Shown here piece by piece: positions 38,144 through 50,796 of a stretch of DNA of 64,000 nt (position 1 is the first letter of the stretch; every line of letters begins with the position of its first letter). Source of the DNA: Agelas oroides (Eukaryota > Porifera > Demospongiae > Agelasida > Agelasidae); contig OX422188.1 of assembly GCA_949130485.1 (NCBI GenBank), positions 9,143,443 through 9,207,442 on the forward strand. Direction: 5' to 3'. The notes beneath the pieces were generated by a model, which saw nothing but the letters and a program-made list of their open reading frames with translations, was not told the origin of the DNA and did not search any database. Made by a program: the position numbers and the translations under genes.

Positions 38144-39097
38144 TCAAACTTGGCGGATGACTATGCCATATGGCCGAACATCGTGGATGTTACTTCCTGG
38201 GTTTTGTTTTGGAGACACCCAGTATTCAGCTCCAACCCCAGTCTGTGAAGCTGGGATAATTACCAAGTGGCCATTGGCTACGTCAGGATTGACACGATTC
38301 TGGAAGGCTATCTTGTACGTGTTTCCTTTGTAATCAAACTGCTGTGCATAGCGTCTTTCTACCATGTCCAAGGATGGGCTGGAATAGACTCCCTTGCCGT
38401 GAAGATCTCCGGGTCCAGGTTTAAAGCCTTGCTCTACGATCTTCTTGGCACACTCCATGTTGGTCCCATGATATGAGACTGGCCATTCTCCAGATGAGCT
38501 CTCGGTACGTATACCATTAGGACCAAGCCACTCATCTCCCCCATATTCCGGTTTGCCACATACTTGGATAGCATGGCGATACCACCCATATGGTCGACGG
38601 TATTCGAAACCTCCACGTATGTACTTCTTCCCATCATCAACGTGGCCAGTGAAATTGTAGTCGTAGCTTGGAGCGAGCATTCCTGTATCAAGTTGGTAAT
38701 CAGCTCCTCCGCCTCGTACAAGGACAACAAGAAAGATGGTGCCACCACGAGGTATCCCAGCACTTTCGATTGTCTGATCATCCTCCAGAGTTTTACTGCT
38801 AAAAACTAGCCTCTGCTTTCTTGATGGGATGCCTTCTTTCATTTCTACCGCAGCTTTCACCTCAGCAATGGTGATTTCATTTGTGACCTGCACTGTGATT
38901 TTCATTCCCGTGAGTGTTTTTACGTCAACATCAAACACTTCACCAGGGTCAGCACTTTCCAGAGGTCTCATGATGTAGGTATGGTGGAAGAGGTCATAAA
39001 TTGAGAGCTTGGGTAACCCTGAGCCCTTGTCAGGCGTCACCACCTCCACTCCCAAGATGGCTGAGAATCCTGCTGCCAGCAACTCCAAGCTGGACAT
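38144..39097 (-). CDS. Ubiquitin-like domain fused to ADP-ribosyltransferase-like domain
   Basis: One uninterrupted exon of 317 residues on the minus strand. Residues about 1-54 are unassigned. Residues 55-130 align along their length with ubiquitin: VKTLTG, KEGIPSRKQRLVFSSKTLEDD and a terminal LVRGG, keeping the lysine equivalent to K48 but not the K63 region. From about 165 comes YRRPYGWYRHAIQV, then GEWPVSYHGT (His at 210), GKGVYSSPSLDMVERRYA and a conserved YKIAFQNRVNP strand. The H-G-T, GxGVY and late AEYW elements resemble the catalytic H-Y-E layout of PARP-type transferases, but I base this on motif order only. Similar YHGT/GKGxY proteins, some with ubiquitin-like parts, are remembered from fungi, protists and invertebrates. 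The lack of introns is striking beside multi-exon neighbours. Activity is not established. Confidence 0.8.
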   Translation of the reverse strand: MSSLELLAAGFSAILGVEVVTPDKGSGLPKLSIYDLFHHTYIMRPLESADPGEVFDVDVKTLTGMKITVQVTNEITIAEVKAAVEMKEGIPSRKQRLVFSSKTLEDDQTIESAGIPRGGTIFLVVLVRGGGADYQLDTGMLAPSYDYNFTGHVDDGKKYIRGGFEYRRPYGWYRHAIQVCGKPEYGGDEWLGPNGIRTESSSGEWPVSYHGTNMECAKKIVEQGFKPGPGDLHGKGVYSSPSLDMVERRYAQQFDYKGNTYKIAFQNRVNPDVANGHLVIIPASQTGVGAEYWVSPKQNPGSNIHDVRPYGIVIRQV

Positions 39098-39694
39098 CTT
39101 TGATGTGTGAGATCCTCTTTCAATACTAAGCTAGATCACTGTTGACACTTGGCTACCTGCAGTACCAAACTCAGCTTACAACAGTGGGTGAGTAATGGGG
39201 AAACACCTGGGGAAGTCCCTTATCAACAACTTTCATTGCATTGGTTGACCCTACTACATTATGTCATGTCTACATCTTGATTGACTAACATGGCAACCAC
39301 GCACAGTAACATACAAGCAGAACCCTGCTACACACATTTATAGCACCTGCACAGTCACATGCAAAGGATCTTTGCATAATCTACATGTAGCCATCTAGCT
39401 ACTTAGCCTCGTACAGGCCACAGAGGAGGACAAAGACATACTCTTCAGTTTTCACACAGCTGGGTACAAGGCTAGCCTCATTCCCAGGCTCTCCCCTCGC
39501 CTGGGAATGAGGCTAGTACAAGGCTACTATATACAGTACTTGATTGTAATGATATACAAAATTTGGAAAGAAAAAGTCATTTTAATTGAACCTAGCCTGT
39601 TGATACGGAGGATGCGTAAAACTGTAAATTGCTAATTTGCCAACATTGCACGAAAGAAAAGAGTGGCAACATTAATATGAGTGTGAACATCTCA
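39098..39694. other. Spacer between UBL-ART gene and Tyr/Pro-rich gene
   Basis: 597 bp. A short foldback (TAGCCTCATTCCCAGGCT to its complement) lies at about 39474-39515. It should contain the promoter of the UBL-ART gene. No gene is recognised. Confidence 0.6.
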
Positions 39695-42600
39695 TTATCC
39701 AACATTGTCGGCCACCACTGCAGGTCTGCTGCCGTATGTCATGTTCATTGTCTGGTACATGTGTGGAACAGACTGCATGAAGGAGTGGTCCGGTGCTAGA
39801 ATAGAAGATAGGAAAGATGATCCATCATAGCAATAGATATATAGGGTGACAGGATAAAGTTTGAGCCTTGCTCCCAGACCATTGTGTGTTTACAATAATG
39901 CACAGAAGCAGAAGAGTGGGCAAAAGTGGGGGGAGGCCTGGGAACAAGGCTAGGTTAGTTCATAAAGTACACTGCCCAATCAGCAAGACTGGTGCTGTCT
40001 TGTTGCTGTGAACATTAATTAAATATCCTGCTGCACAACTGGCACATGCATTACATGTTTCTGACTTCACTAAGGTATAGGCCTGCTAAAGTGTGCAAGG
40101 CCTTCCAAAAATTTTTGTTTTTACTCCAGCTTTCTGCTTCAGCTTTTTAAGCATCTTCTGGTGGCAGCAAGATGAGTTTACTTATATACTGTCTCTTGTT
40201 CCTAACACTTGTGGGTTTGGGGAAATGTTATTCATAGTTGCTGTAAACAAATTCACAGCATCATGAATATGCTTACAGCAACTATGAATTCCACAGAGCA
40301 CCAGAGCGTGACATCACATGTCTGGTGTCGCACTATAGCACTAGCTAGCTTAGCCTAACCCTCCATCCACGTAAAAATTGTCATGTGCTCTTAGTACGAG
40401 CTAAAGAATGAGTACACACAAACCCTCTTGGCAGTCTCATTCCAGGCTATAGGAAGAAGAAAGCGTTTCTCCTCCCTCGTGGTCTCAAAGGCTATGACTA
40501 GCGTAATTCCAACCGCATTTTGTCAGAACCTTCTGTATGTGTAGTACGTTGTATTGCTTCCATCTGTCCATTCATCTCAGTCTATATAAGTTGTTCTTTT
40601 GTTCTGTAAGGTGCCCTTAGCATTAGCAATTCCACTAGTTGTGCCTTGCATTAGAGATGTATACACAAGTTGCTCTGTATAGAGAAATTATTGTAGTTTA
40701 CCTTCCACTCTAATTGTAGACTGTACGGGGCAATGGAAGAGCTCTCTTCGCTTCTCGTCAGGTGGGCTGGAGTACATGTCAGCATACACACTGTGCAGGC
40801 CACTGAATTGAAACATGGATAAATCAATAACAGGCCGCCATTGCAGCACAATGAACTTCGAGAGTCAATTCTGAGTTAGCATTTTCATGGAAAGAACCTT
40901 TATGATGATAGGAATTTTTAGAAAGTTTTTACGCTTTACAATTGCTCACTTTGATACAGGTTGCAAGGACTGGGGTATTCGTGGGATGGTAGTAGCACTA
41001 CGGAACAAGGTCCGGTCCCTCATTGGTCCCGGATCTGTTCTGTTGAGCCTCCTTGGGAGGGGGTTGTCTCTCATCCCATGACCCCATGCCTTTGGATAGT
41101 CCTCACACTGCCAATACGTAGCCACATCTTTCTTTGGGTAGTGACTCAGCTCCCCCTGGCTGAATGTTCTGTGGTACCTGCAATCAATAGCCATTATACG
41201 ACATCTCCATTAAAACGTATGTAAGAGCTATATTTACAATAGTCATATGACTATATCACAGTCCATAGTTAATCTCCATTAACAACAGTGAAATAAATGC
41301 CAAATAGTGTTGCAACATGTTTTCATGTACATGTAAACAGTGAAAAAGTGTAATAGCTCTCTGATTGGTTGAACAACAGACTATCAACAAGTGAAAAAGT
41401 GCAATAGCTCTCTGATTGGTTGAACAACAGACTATCAACAAGTGAAAAAGTGCAATAGCTCTCTGATTGGTTGAACAACAGACTATCAACAAGTGAAAAA
41501 GTGCAATAGCTCTCTGATTGGTTGAACAACAGACTATCAACAAGTGAAAAAGTGCAATAGCTCTCTGATTGGTTGAACAACAGACTATCAACAAGTGAAA
41601 AAGTGTAATAGCTCTCTGCATGGAGATAGTCTTTTGTAGAACACATGACTATGATAACTATAGGCATCCAATTCAGCAGAAGAAGGCTTATGAGGAAGAG
41701 CTGACAGCAGGGATCAAGAGACAATCATTTACATCCCCTATCTTCTTTTTTTCTCCTTCACCACTAGCGTCCCAAAAATGTGACTCTCTTCCTCACCAGT
41801 TGTTGGTAGTCATGTAGGGCTCATTCCTGTCCAGTACTGCCTGGTGCTGGGGAACAAACCGTCTGCCCTGAACCGACCGGTTCACTGTGGAGGGAGTGAG
41901 CTCCTGTATACAGAGAGGAGGTGTACAGTGGAGTATCCTGAATATTGAAGGTCAATGTATGCACAGCGAAATAAGTTTTATGCAGTAATTTTGAATCGCA
42001 TCTCCAACGTTAGTATAAGTGATAGCCTGTAATTGGCTGTGAAAAAATACAACTCAGTTTTACCTTGGTGGGCCCATCCACAAAGTGGTCAGCCAGGGTG
42101 GGGGGTTGAGGGCTACCCGAGTGAGGGATGACTCTTGAAATGGCCTCCGGTTCTCCTGTGTAATGGGCTGTCATTTCACTCTGCTGGTGGCCCATCGTCA
42201 GTGGACGACGCCAGGGCTTCTCATTTAGCTGCGTGGTGGTGGTGGTGTATGTTTGAGTTTGTGTAGTATGGATACGTGTATGTGTGCACATGGTTCTGAG
42301 CTTCCAGTTTAAGTACTAACGAAATGCTCTAGTACCTTGCTTTTATGGTTTGAGCATTCAATACACATGTACATCATTTCCAGTATATATTCATCTTGTG
42401 GTACAGATTAAAAATTTGGCCACTGTTGGTTCTGAAGTTGTGACATATAGAGGAAAGTAAAAGGCCGTCACACCCGTCTTGAGCCACCAGTGCTCTAGTA
42501 CTGAGCTAGACCACCAGACAAACACTGGCAGGTGGTACTAGCTTTGTAGTATCTCACCTTTTCAATGGTGTCAAGTGTGCAGTTGACCTTCCAGCTTCCC

Positions 42601-44033
42601 GGAGCCTTCTTGTAGGATGGGTGCTGTAAAAGTGTCTCAGATGGCTTGTAACTGTGGGCAGTTGCGGTGGTGGTCTGGTAGACATCCTCTACTGTAAGGG
42701 CATTGGAGGAGGAGGGCGCTAGGCTGGGAGGAAGAGGCATGGGACAGGTGGCCTGTATGTTGTGTGTGGTATATCAGAATGATGTCAGAACAGTACACAT
42801 AGTCAGATAGACACCAGCCACGTGTAGCTTTGTTCTCCCAGCTTTTGTCGCAAACTGTTTATACTTCACATGCTGTTCAATACAGTGCCACGGGAGGAAA
42901 GCTTAGTCTTGTCCCTGGACCCTCCACTTTGCCCGGTCGGAACATTGGACTAGATGTGGTGTGGAGGGTCTGGAGACAAGACTAGGAGGCGCCTGGGAAC
43001 AAGGTTAGTGCATGGCTAGTAATGTTAACACAGTCTTTATGAGCTAGGGGGATACACCAGAAGTTAGTCTCGTGGGCCAGACTCTCACGCCAGAAGGAGA
43101 GAGTCTGGTCATGCATATTCCCATCATCGTATCGTGCCTAACACACAGAGAGCGTGGCATCTTAACGGAAGTCCTGCCTTTTCAGAGCATGTCCAATTAT
43201 GTTCACACCTACTTCATTAGGTGCCCTGCTGCTGAGTATGCAACACAAAAGCCTCTCTCCTCTAGTGTGAGAGTCTGGCCTGCAAGACTAACCAGAATTG
43301 TTATTATTATTTCAATTTAGCAACCTTGTTTTCATGCCGTCACTCTGTTTTGTCGTCCATACAATGCTGAGATTGAAGGTCTGGGGACGAGGGTTCTTCT
43401 CAAAATGTCAACTCCCAAAATGTCAACTTTTAAAACTTTATATTTTGACATTTTAAGCTGTTTTGTAACCTTTCATATTAACCAGTAAGATTAGTCAACT
43501 GACAGAAAGTAAGAAGTACTTTAACCCTTGTTGCTCATAACCCATCGGAACCAACAATCGCCTAGAGAAGGCTAGCAAAATCTCATTGACTGAAGGGGAT
43601 AGTAACTGGAGCAATAAGTTGAGCATGTGGATCAAATAGAGAATGTCAGCAGGCCAAATACCACTAAGTGAATACCTTGAAACTATTGGACATTTAATTA
43701 AGTAAATACCTTAGTTACAGCAATACATGCATGTCATTGTTACCTATGATGCTTGTTTAAACCCCATTTTTGGGGGAAAGTTGACATTCTTGGAGTTGAC
43801 ATCTTGGGAGTTGACATTTTGGGAAGTTGATATTTTGGGAGTTGATATTTTGGGAGTTGAAATTCTGAGACCAACTCGGGGACGCGACGAGACATGTAAC
43901 AATGATGTTCATGTACCTCGAAGTTCAATGGGGGGAATACAGCTTTCTCCCTGATGGCGTGTCCAACACCAGATGACGTAAGATGCAGGTCATTCCGCTT
44001 GTCAGTGAGACTCACTGTTGACATTCGATTCAT
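39695..44033 (-). CDS. Unrecognised Tyr/Pro-rich protein, candidate ciliary (axonemal) protein
   Basis: Seven exons on the minus strand: 44033-43917, 42752-42558, 42228-42064, 41903-41797, 41177-40950, 40790-40702 and 39795-39695; phases join perfectly to give 333 residues ending at TAA (39697-39695). I do not recognise the family. No signal peptide, membrane segment or catalytic motif is visible. The chain is rich in Pro, Tyr, His, Trp and short basic turns (TAHYTGEP, YQTMNMTYG, LSHYPKKDVATYW), a composition shared with small microtubule-inner proteins of cilia. An RFX X-box (GTTGCTAGGTAAC, 44131-44143) lies about 100 bp upstream of the start, the usual place for ciliary genes. The ciliary role is inference from these two points. 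Confidence 0.72.
39796..40701 (-). other. Intron 6 of the Tyr/Pro-rich gene
   Basis: 906 bp, mostly AT-rich. A degraded foldback lies near 39870-39955 (GAGCCTTGCTCCCAG to GGGAACAAGGCTA), and CACAGCAACTATGAAT-type inverted words occur near 40230-40290. No exon is seen. Confidence 0.55.
41339..41617. repeat. 51-bp tandem repeat, about 5.5 copies
   Basis: The unit runs GTGAAAAAGTGCAATAGCTC through GACTATCAACAA and is near-identical between copies. Because 51 is divisible by 3, it produces long open frames; it lies within intron 4 of the minus-strand Tyr/Pro-rich gene and matches none of its exons. Confidence 0.95.
42463..42533 (-). repeat. tRNA-like relic, possible SINE head
   Basis: On the minus strand the segment contains TAGCTCAGTACTAGAGC, a good D-arm / A-box match. 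A canonical anticodon stem and B-box are not found, so this is not called as a tRNA gene. Confidence 0.4.
42753..43916 (-). other. Intron 1 of the Tyr/Pro-rich gene
   Basis: 1164 bp. A foldback (AGTCTCGTGGGCCAGACTCTC to GAGAGTCTGGCCTGCAAGACT, about 43063-43292) dominates the middle. Near 43760-43870 there is a degenerate tandem of GGGAGTTGACATTTT-type words, matched in inverse orientation near 43400-43450. No exon is seen. Confidence 0.6.
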
Positions 44034-44435
44034 TTTTTCCTGGCCTTGATCTTCGCTTGATCTTCACCGTCAGTGCAGTAGTACAGTATTAGTGTCGGCA
44101 TTCGGCCATGTTTGTGTATGCACTCGCGTAGTTGCTAGGTAACGTGGAAATTCATGTGATTTGTATTGACCAATCAGATTTCGTTGATGTTTAAAATTCA
44201 AAAAAAAAATCAATACGCACAGGCCATGTGCATCCTGAGAGCTGAATAGGTGTCTAGCTAGTTAAAGAGCAGTGCGTGAACACTTTCTACGTCTGACTGG
44301 AAGTCTGCAAGCGATGCAAAGAGTTCCTTTTATGTTCGTCGGGAGATACTCACCATACAGAAAAGAGAGGACATCTCGACCACTGTGTTTGTTTGAGTCC
44401 TCAAGAACTTGTGCCAAACAGTTGATTGAGGCAAG
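44034..44435. promoter_or_regulatory. Shared divergent promoter, Tyr/Pro-rich protein / KIF18A
   Basis: 402 bp between start codons. X-box GTTGCTAGGTAAC at 44131-44143 and a CCAAT box at 44170-44174 sit closer to the minus-strand gene. Confidence 0.65.
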
Positions 44436-47400
44436 ATGGCGGCTTTTCTAGCGCGGCCCGCCACAGCCCCAGCCTCGTCTGGACCCAGCTACGAGGTAAC
44501 TGACTGTGGTAACTCTAACATGAAAGTTGTAGTCAGAATAAGGCCGGAGAACGAGACAGAGATCCGCAGCAACTATCAGGGGGTGACAAAAGTTTTGGAC
44601 GAGCACGTTCTAGTGTTTGATCCGATACCTGACTACATCCCTGCTTTCCAAGAGCCTTTCCTCTCCCTAAACCACAAGAGGAGACCACTTTTGAGCAAGA
44701 AGCACAAAGACTTGAGATTTGCTTTCGACAGAGTGTTTGATGAGACCTCGACTCAAGTTGACGTATTTGAACACACCACCAAGTCAATCATTGACGGAGT
44801 CCTGGACGGTATTAACTGCTCTGTGTTTGCGTACGGCTCCACGGGAGCAGGAAAGACGTACACCATGCTGGGTAACCTGGAAAACCCAGGTGTGATGTTT
44901 CTTACCATGATGGAACTCTATCGGAGGATCAATGAGATTAAGGACGAGAAAACGTGCCAAGTGACCGTGTCATATTGCGAGGTGAGATTAAGTTTCACCT
45001 ACCTCATCTTTCCACTTTAGTTATGTGACCAAGCAATTGCGTAAAGTCCATGAATAGCTAGCTCATTCTCGGGTTTCTCCCCCTCCCTCCTCCTTTAACC
45101 CACGCTGCATATGTGTGCCAACAAGAACTGGGTCAATATTACGCATTACACAATGTACTAATATATCACACATTTTTTCCCTATGTGGATATTGGATATC
45201 AAACTAGAGGTAGGGGTTTGTTTCTTTTTTTTTTTTTGGTTAGAGAAAGAAACAAATTGAGATCCAGCCAGGACTTGAATCAGACCTAGTCTCGCAAGCC
45301 AGACCCACTTCCGCAAGGGAGGGAAGGGTCTGGTGAACTGCGTATACAAGCCATGTCCCACCGGAATGCAATTAGCTGGATGACGTAACCAGATTTCAAA
45401 TAATGCACTCTTGAATTACCTGTTGTGGGGTAAGCATGCTCCCTGAAAACTATTCTCGAAGTGTTTTTACAGTTCCTGTAGTAGCGGGAAAGATGTCCCT
45501 AGCTCTCTTTCGCTGTTTTCAAGACTGTTATCGCTACTGAAACAATGATGTAATGCATCATGTGACAAAATACTGCAACATGATTGGGGCGCACTGTACA
45601 GTGCGCCGGGACAAGGCTTGTATACGCAGTTCACCAGACCCTTCCCTCTCTTGCGGAAGTGGGTCTGGCTTACGAGACTAAATCAGACCCAGGTTTGAGT
45701 CCTTATTTTATTTCTTTCTCCATCATACTGGAGGTGCTCAATAGAGTACTTGCCCTGTGTGTAACAATTGACTAGTGGGAGTTGTACTATGGTATGAGAA
45801 AATGGCCAGCAATGTCCAGTGTACATTCTCGCCGATTATTGAGCCTCCATTTCTAGCAGGTCAGAAAACATGGACGATAAAATTTCCTGTACTTTCCAAC
45901 TGAAGATTACACATCCCTCTCACGTCCCATACTGCCACACAACCAGACCCTGAGGTGTCACCCATATTAAGTTGCCTGCACACTAAATCTTCTCTCCTGC
46001 TTCTCTTCCAAAATCTCTTGCTGGCATTTGGTCTGCCCGTGCCAGGGCTTCTCAAAGGGTTATAGACAGAACTAGACTGTTTTTGAATTCACATTAGGGA
46101 CAAAACTAAGTTCTCCCTATAGTAATATTCATAAGGACAAATTGTGTGGGGTCACTAATTCATTCCCAGTATATCTAGTTTCCATGCAGTACCCATAACA
46201 CAAACATGTATTAAGAGATACTATACACATTGCAAAGTGATGAGCAGTGTTTTATTTTAACTACTACCTGTTTATTTATAGTACACTGTTTTAACACTAC
46301 CTGTGTAACATTGCTCTATGGAACGTTGACACCTAGGATATAGAGGCAATATTTGTGATTCAGTGCAGTGAATTGTCCTAGCTCTGGCACTGTATAATAC
46401 AGACACACTCTACACATACACCATTTACACACATGCGTGCACCCACTGTACCCAGGTCTACAATGAGACCATTCGAGATCTCCTTGTTTCCTCGGGTCCA
46501 CTGGACCTGAGGGAGGATACACAGAAGGGACTGGTGGTGAACAAACTCACACGACATCAGGTGAGCGGAGACGATGCACACCACCATCAGAAAGAGGGTA
46601 CCAATTACACATTTTTCTGCAAAAACTTTGGAAGAGAAATGCTCCTTTTTCTCTTCTACACTGGATGCGAGACAATGCATCATGACAGAGGAAAAAAAGC
46701 AATTTACTGGCCAAAGAAACTTGTCAGTGTTTCAACTAGTTGTCATTTTCTTTTTCTATACAATTCTCTCTCTCTCTTCTCCTCTTTCCCCTCCCCAGCC
46801 CAAAACAGCCAATGATATTCTGAGCATGCTGGAGATTGGCAACAGGAACAGGACGCAGCACCCCACTGATGCCAATGCTACATCCTCGCGGTCACACGCC
46901 GTCTTTCAGGTCAGTGCCATCTCCATCAAACCATTGATCTCTGTGTAGTTGTGAATTCAGGCCTTCCATTCTGGATTTTGACTGTCTATGTAGAAAACTG
47001 AGTCAGTGGATCAGAAGCCATAGTGTTTCAACACTACATAACCAATACACTCATGTGCTAAAACACCAATCACATGCCAGACGAGACATGTAGAGAAGCT
47101 GCTCTTTAGTCTACCAAATTGTGCAAAGCCAGCCCAAGTAGTGATATGTTGGGTGTTGTCAACCCTTCACTTGTCTTGCCCTAGTCTCGACCAGACCCCA
47201 CCCTCTCACGAAGAGAAACGGTCGGTGAACCAAGTCAAATTTCTTGGGCTAGCGCACAATTTTGCGACAATGTAACTTAGGAACGCTCAAAACATTTTAC
47301 GCCAAACCCACTCATAAAAGGTACGGATACTCGAGTAGAGATACTAAATTTTACTGTTGTAAGGGAAGTGTTACGTAATAATTACCGATCTCGCAATCTC

Positions 47401-50400
47401 ATTGGTCCTTACCACTTTTTGGAAATAAGCCTAAGGAATTCGACTTCGTTCATCAGATCATTTCTCGCCAGGAGGTGTGCACAGGCTGGGCACGAGACTA
47501 GCCACATTCCTGGTCCAAAGATCATATGGCGCATGATGTGGTGGCCCAAGTAGGGATAAGTTGAAGTGGTCTGGTGGTTTCTGTCCCTTCACTTGTAGGT
47601 TGTACATGATCTAGTGAACTGGGCAGTTGTGCATCCTGTGGCAAAATTTGTTGTCCAATCAGATTGCAACATGCATAACGACACTTGTATGGCTACCTTG
47701 TTTTCACCTGCCCATGATGCGATTTTTTGGTCGTGTACATGTGCAGTGAGCCTTAACAAGCCCTGTGCTTTGCAAGGGAAGCAATTTTAGTTCAGACAAA
47801 CAGAAGCTTCAGACAGTTGCTAAGGGTGTTTTCACCTGCCCATGATGCGATTTCTTGGTCGTTTGCAAGGGAAGCAATTTTAGTTCAGACAAACAGAAGC
47901 TTCAGACAGTTGCTAAGGGTGTGAAGTGGTTGTGTTAAAGAGGTGTGCAGCAGCTACCTGGTAACTTTCAATGTACATGCACGTAGCTGATACTGCATGT
48001 CTGGTTAGTTCAGTCCACCCAGTCTACGCAGCTGCTACACATATCCTCACATTGACAGGTGGATGACACATGATATTGCATATCAGTACTGAGTTTGGGG
48101 AATTAGTTAATTACACATGAGGCCTAATATTGGCTGAAATGCGTCCCACACAGTGGGCGACTTTGTTAGACCTGCCTTTGGAGATGTGGTTCATTGATTG
48201 CTCATTTACATGGCTAGTATGTCTGGCTAGCTCAGCCTAGCTGCTAATGTCCACCACATTCCGAGAGTCAATGACGCATGATGTACCATATCAGCAATGA
48301 ATTAGTTGCGATACATGTACATGGCTAGTATGTCTGGCTAGTTCAGCCTAGCTGCTACTGTGAACATGTCCACCACATTCCGAAGGTCTCACGACACATG
48401 ATGTAACATATTGGTGACTCAAGCGTTTGGCGAATTAGCTACGATGTAGAACAGTTGAGACATACAGCATGTCTGACTAACACATGGGGTGAGCTGGAGA
48501 ATTAGCCGAGACCTGGGTAGTCACTTACTTGTCACTTCTGGAAATGTTTGCAGGCAAGATTTTGAATGGGGACTGCTATCGCATGCAAAAAGCAAAAACA
48601 GCAGTCGAGATGGCTGCCCTTATCCATATAGTGGGCTAGTTGCCTCTATATCAGCTCTAGTCTTGTTCCCAGACCAGAGTTAGACTGAAAGTCTGGGAAT
48701 GAGTCTTTGTGTTCACACTCCAATGCACATACGTTCCACAGTTGTTTATTAACATTCCTCACATTATACGTCCAAAATAGCTATTTTGACATGAGCAGAG
48801 GCACTATTCAGAGCCAATTGCTGTTTCTAGTGTGCACTTATGATAATGTGTAGCCAACCTATTCAGCTTACAACATCTTGCCAAAAGTTTGGCCTGTCGA
48901 GCATGGAAAGTATGTATTCACACTCCAATTATGCTATTGCATGTACGCTGCACATTTGTTTGCCAATAACCTTCAAAACAAATGTCCAAAAATAGTGATT
49001 TGCTGCCTGCAGCAGATTGTAGAAACACTATTGATAGGATGTGAACATGATCACATTTCATGTACAACAAATGCTTGCATACCTGTACACGGCTTGTTAC
49101 TGTCACAGTTGAAACGTTTCACAGGTGAAGAAGCCCTTAGATTGGCTGGGCTGGTCTCTTTCACTTGATAACCCTCCCTTTCTCCCTTCTCTCCTTCCTC
49201 CCCCCTCCTCCCCTCCCTCCCCCCCTCCCTCCCTCCCCCCCTCCCTCCCTCCCTCCCTCCCCTCCTCCCCCCTTCTCTCAGGTGTATATACACCAGAAGG
49301 CTCGTACGGCTGGTCTCAGTGCCCAGGTCACCTGTGCCAAGATGTCACTTATTGACCTGGCCGGCTCAGAACGAGCCACAGTGACCACCAATCGAGGCAT
49401 GAGGCTTAGGGAGGGAGCCAACATCAACAAGTCACTGCTGGCCCTGGGGAACTGTATCAATGCTCTCGCTGATAACAAGGTATGTTGTCTGTTGCTTAGT
49501 AACCAAAACACAGGAAGAACAGCTCTGCATATGTCTTGAGTGTGTGATTACTTGTTCTTTTATTGTTGGTTGCACAGGGCAAGTTGGTGCATGTTCCCTA
49601 TCGCAACAGCAAACTCACTCGGTTGTTGAAGGACTCCCTCGGAGGCAACTGCAGAACCGTCATGATTGCTAACGTCAGGTGACTGCTCTGATCTGACCGT
49701 GGTTGAAACTAATCAATGGAACACTGATCAATGACATTGATTGGTTTATTTGAACACTAACTACACGTCTGTGTAGCTAGCAATTGCCTTAATGTGCAAG
49801 TCCGTCAGTATTGGCATATTTTCATGAGCTGGAGGCAAGTGAAAAATGTGTACAGCATACAAATTGATGATGGTGGTATCATTCTATCACATGTGCACAC
49901 ACCTGACCCTCTCACACACGCACCCAGTCCCTCTGGCCTGAGCTATGAGGACACGTACAACACACTCAAGTATGCAGACAGGGCCAAACAGATCAAGACA
50001 AAGGTATTCCTTCAGTGTACATGTACATCTATGATATAGTATACAGTAAACATCTTGATACACTTTTAACATGAATTTTACATGGTGTAACTGTTGTCTT
50101 CCCTCACCTTATTTCCTCTCTCCTTCTCTCCTCACTGCCCTCTTTTTCTTTCATTTCTCTTTCCCTCCCCTCTCTCCCCCCAACTTCTCAGCTCGTACGA
50201 AATGTTTTGACAGTTGACTTTCATTTGACCAAGTATCGAACCATTGTCCAAGACTTGCAAAAAGAGGCAAGTAATTAAATTTAAAAATGACTTCACTCCA
50301 CGCCTGTAGTTAGCTATAAACCCTCTCTGCCTCTTTGGCTGTTCATGTAGGCAGAAGGGACTAACTAACTGCACACTACGTATATAAGCTCTCAGTTTGT

Positions 50401-50764
50401 TGTGTGTGAGAAATTGATTTTCTTCCGCTGTACAGATTGCTGAACTGAAGAGTAAGCTTGAAATCAAGACCCCCAAACAGCAAGTGTTTGACCCAGCCGA
50501 GGCTACCAGGTCTGAAGTGTACTCACACAGATAAAGTCCTTCTAATCAGAGCACATGAAACCAATTGGCATACATGTACATAGCTGTCAGTTTAGGAAGC
50601 AGATAGCCTCATTCCCAGGCCCCGCCCAGCTTTGGGCGGGGCCTGGGAATGAGGCTAGGAAGCAGAATTTTGATCACCACTTAGAGCAAGCTGGGAAAGA
50701 CCCTGGATTTTATACTATCAGCTCTTTGTAAATTCAATTTAGAACTTACCGATTGATGTTACTG

Positions 50765-50796
<32 letters not shown>

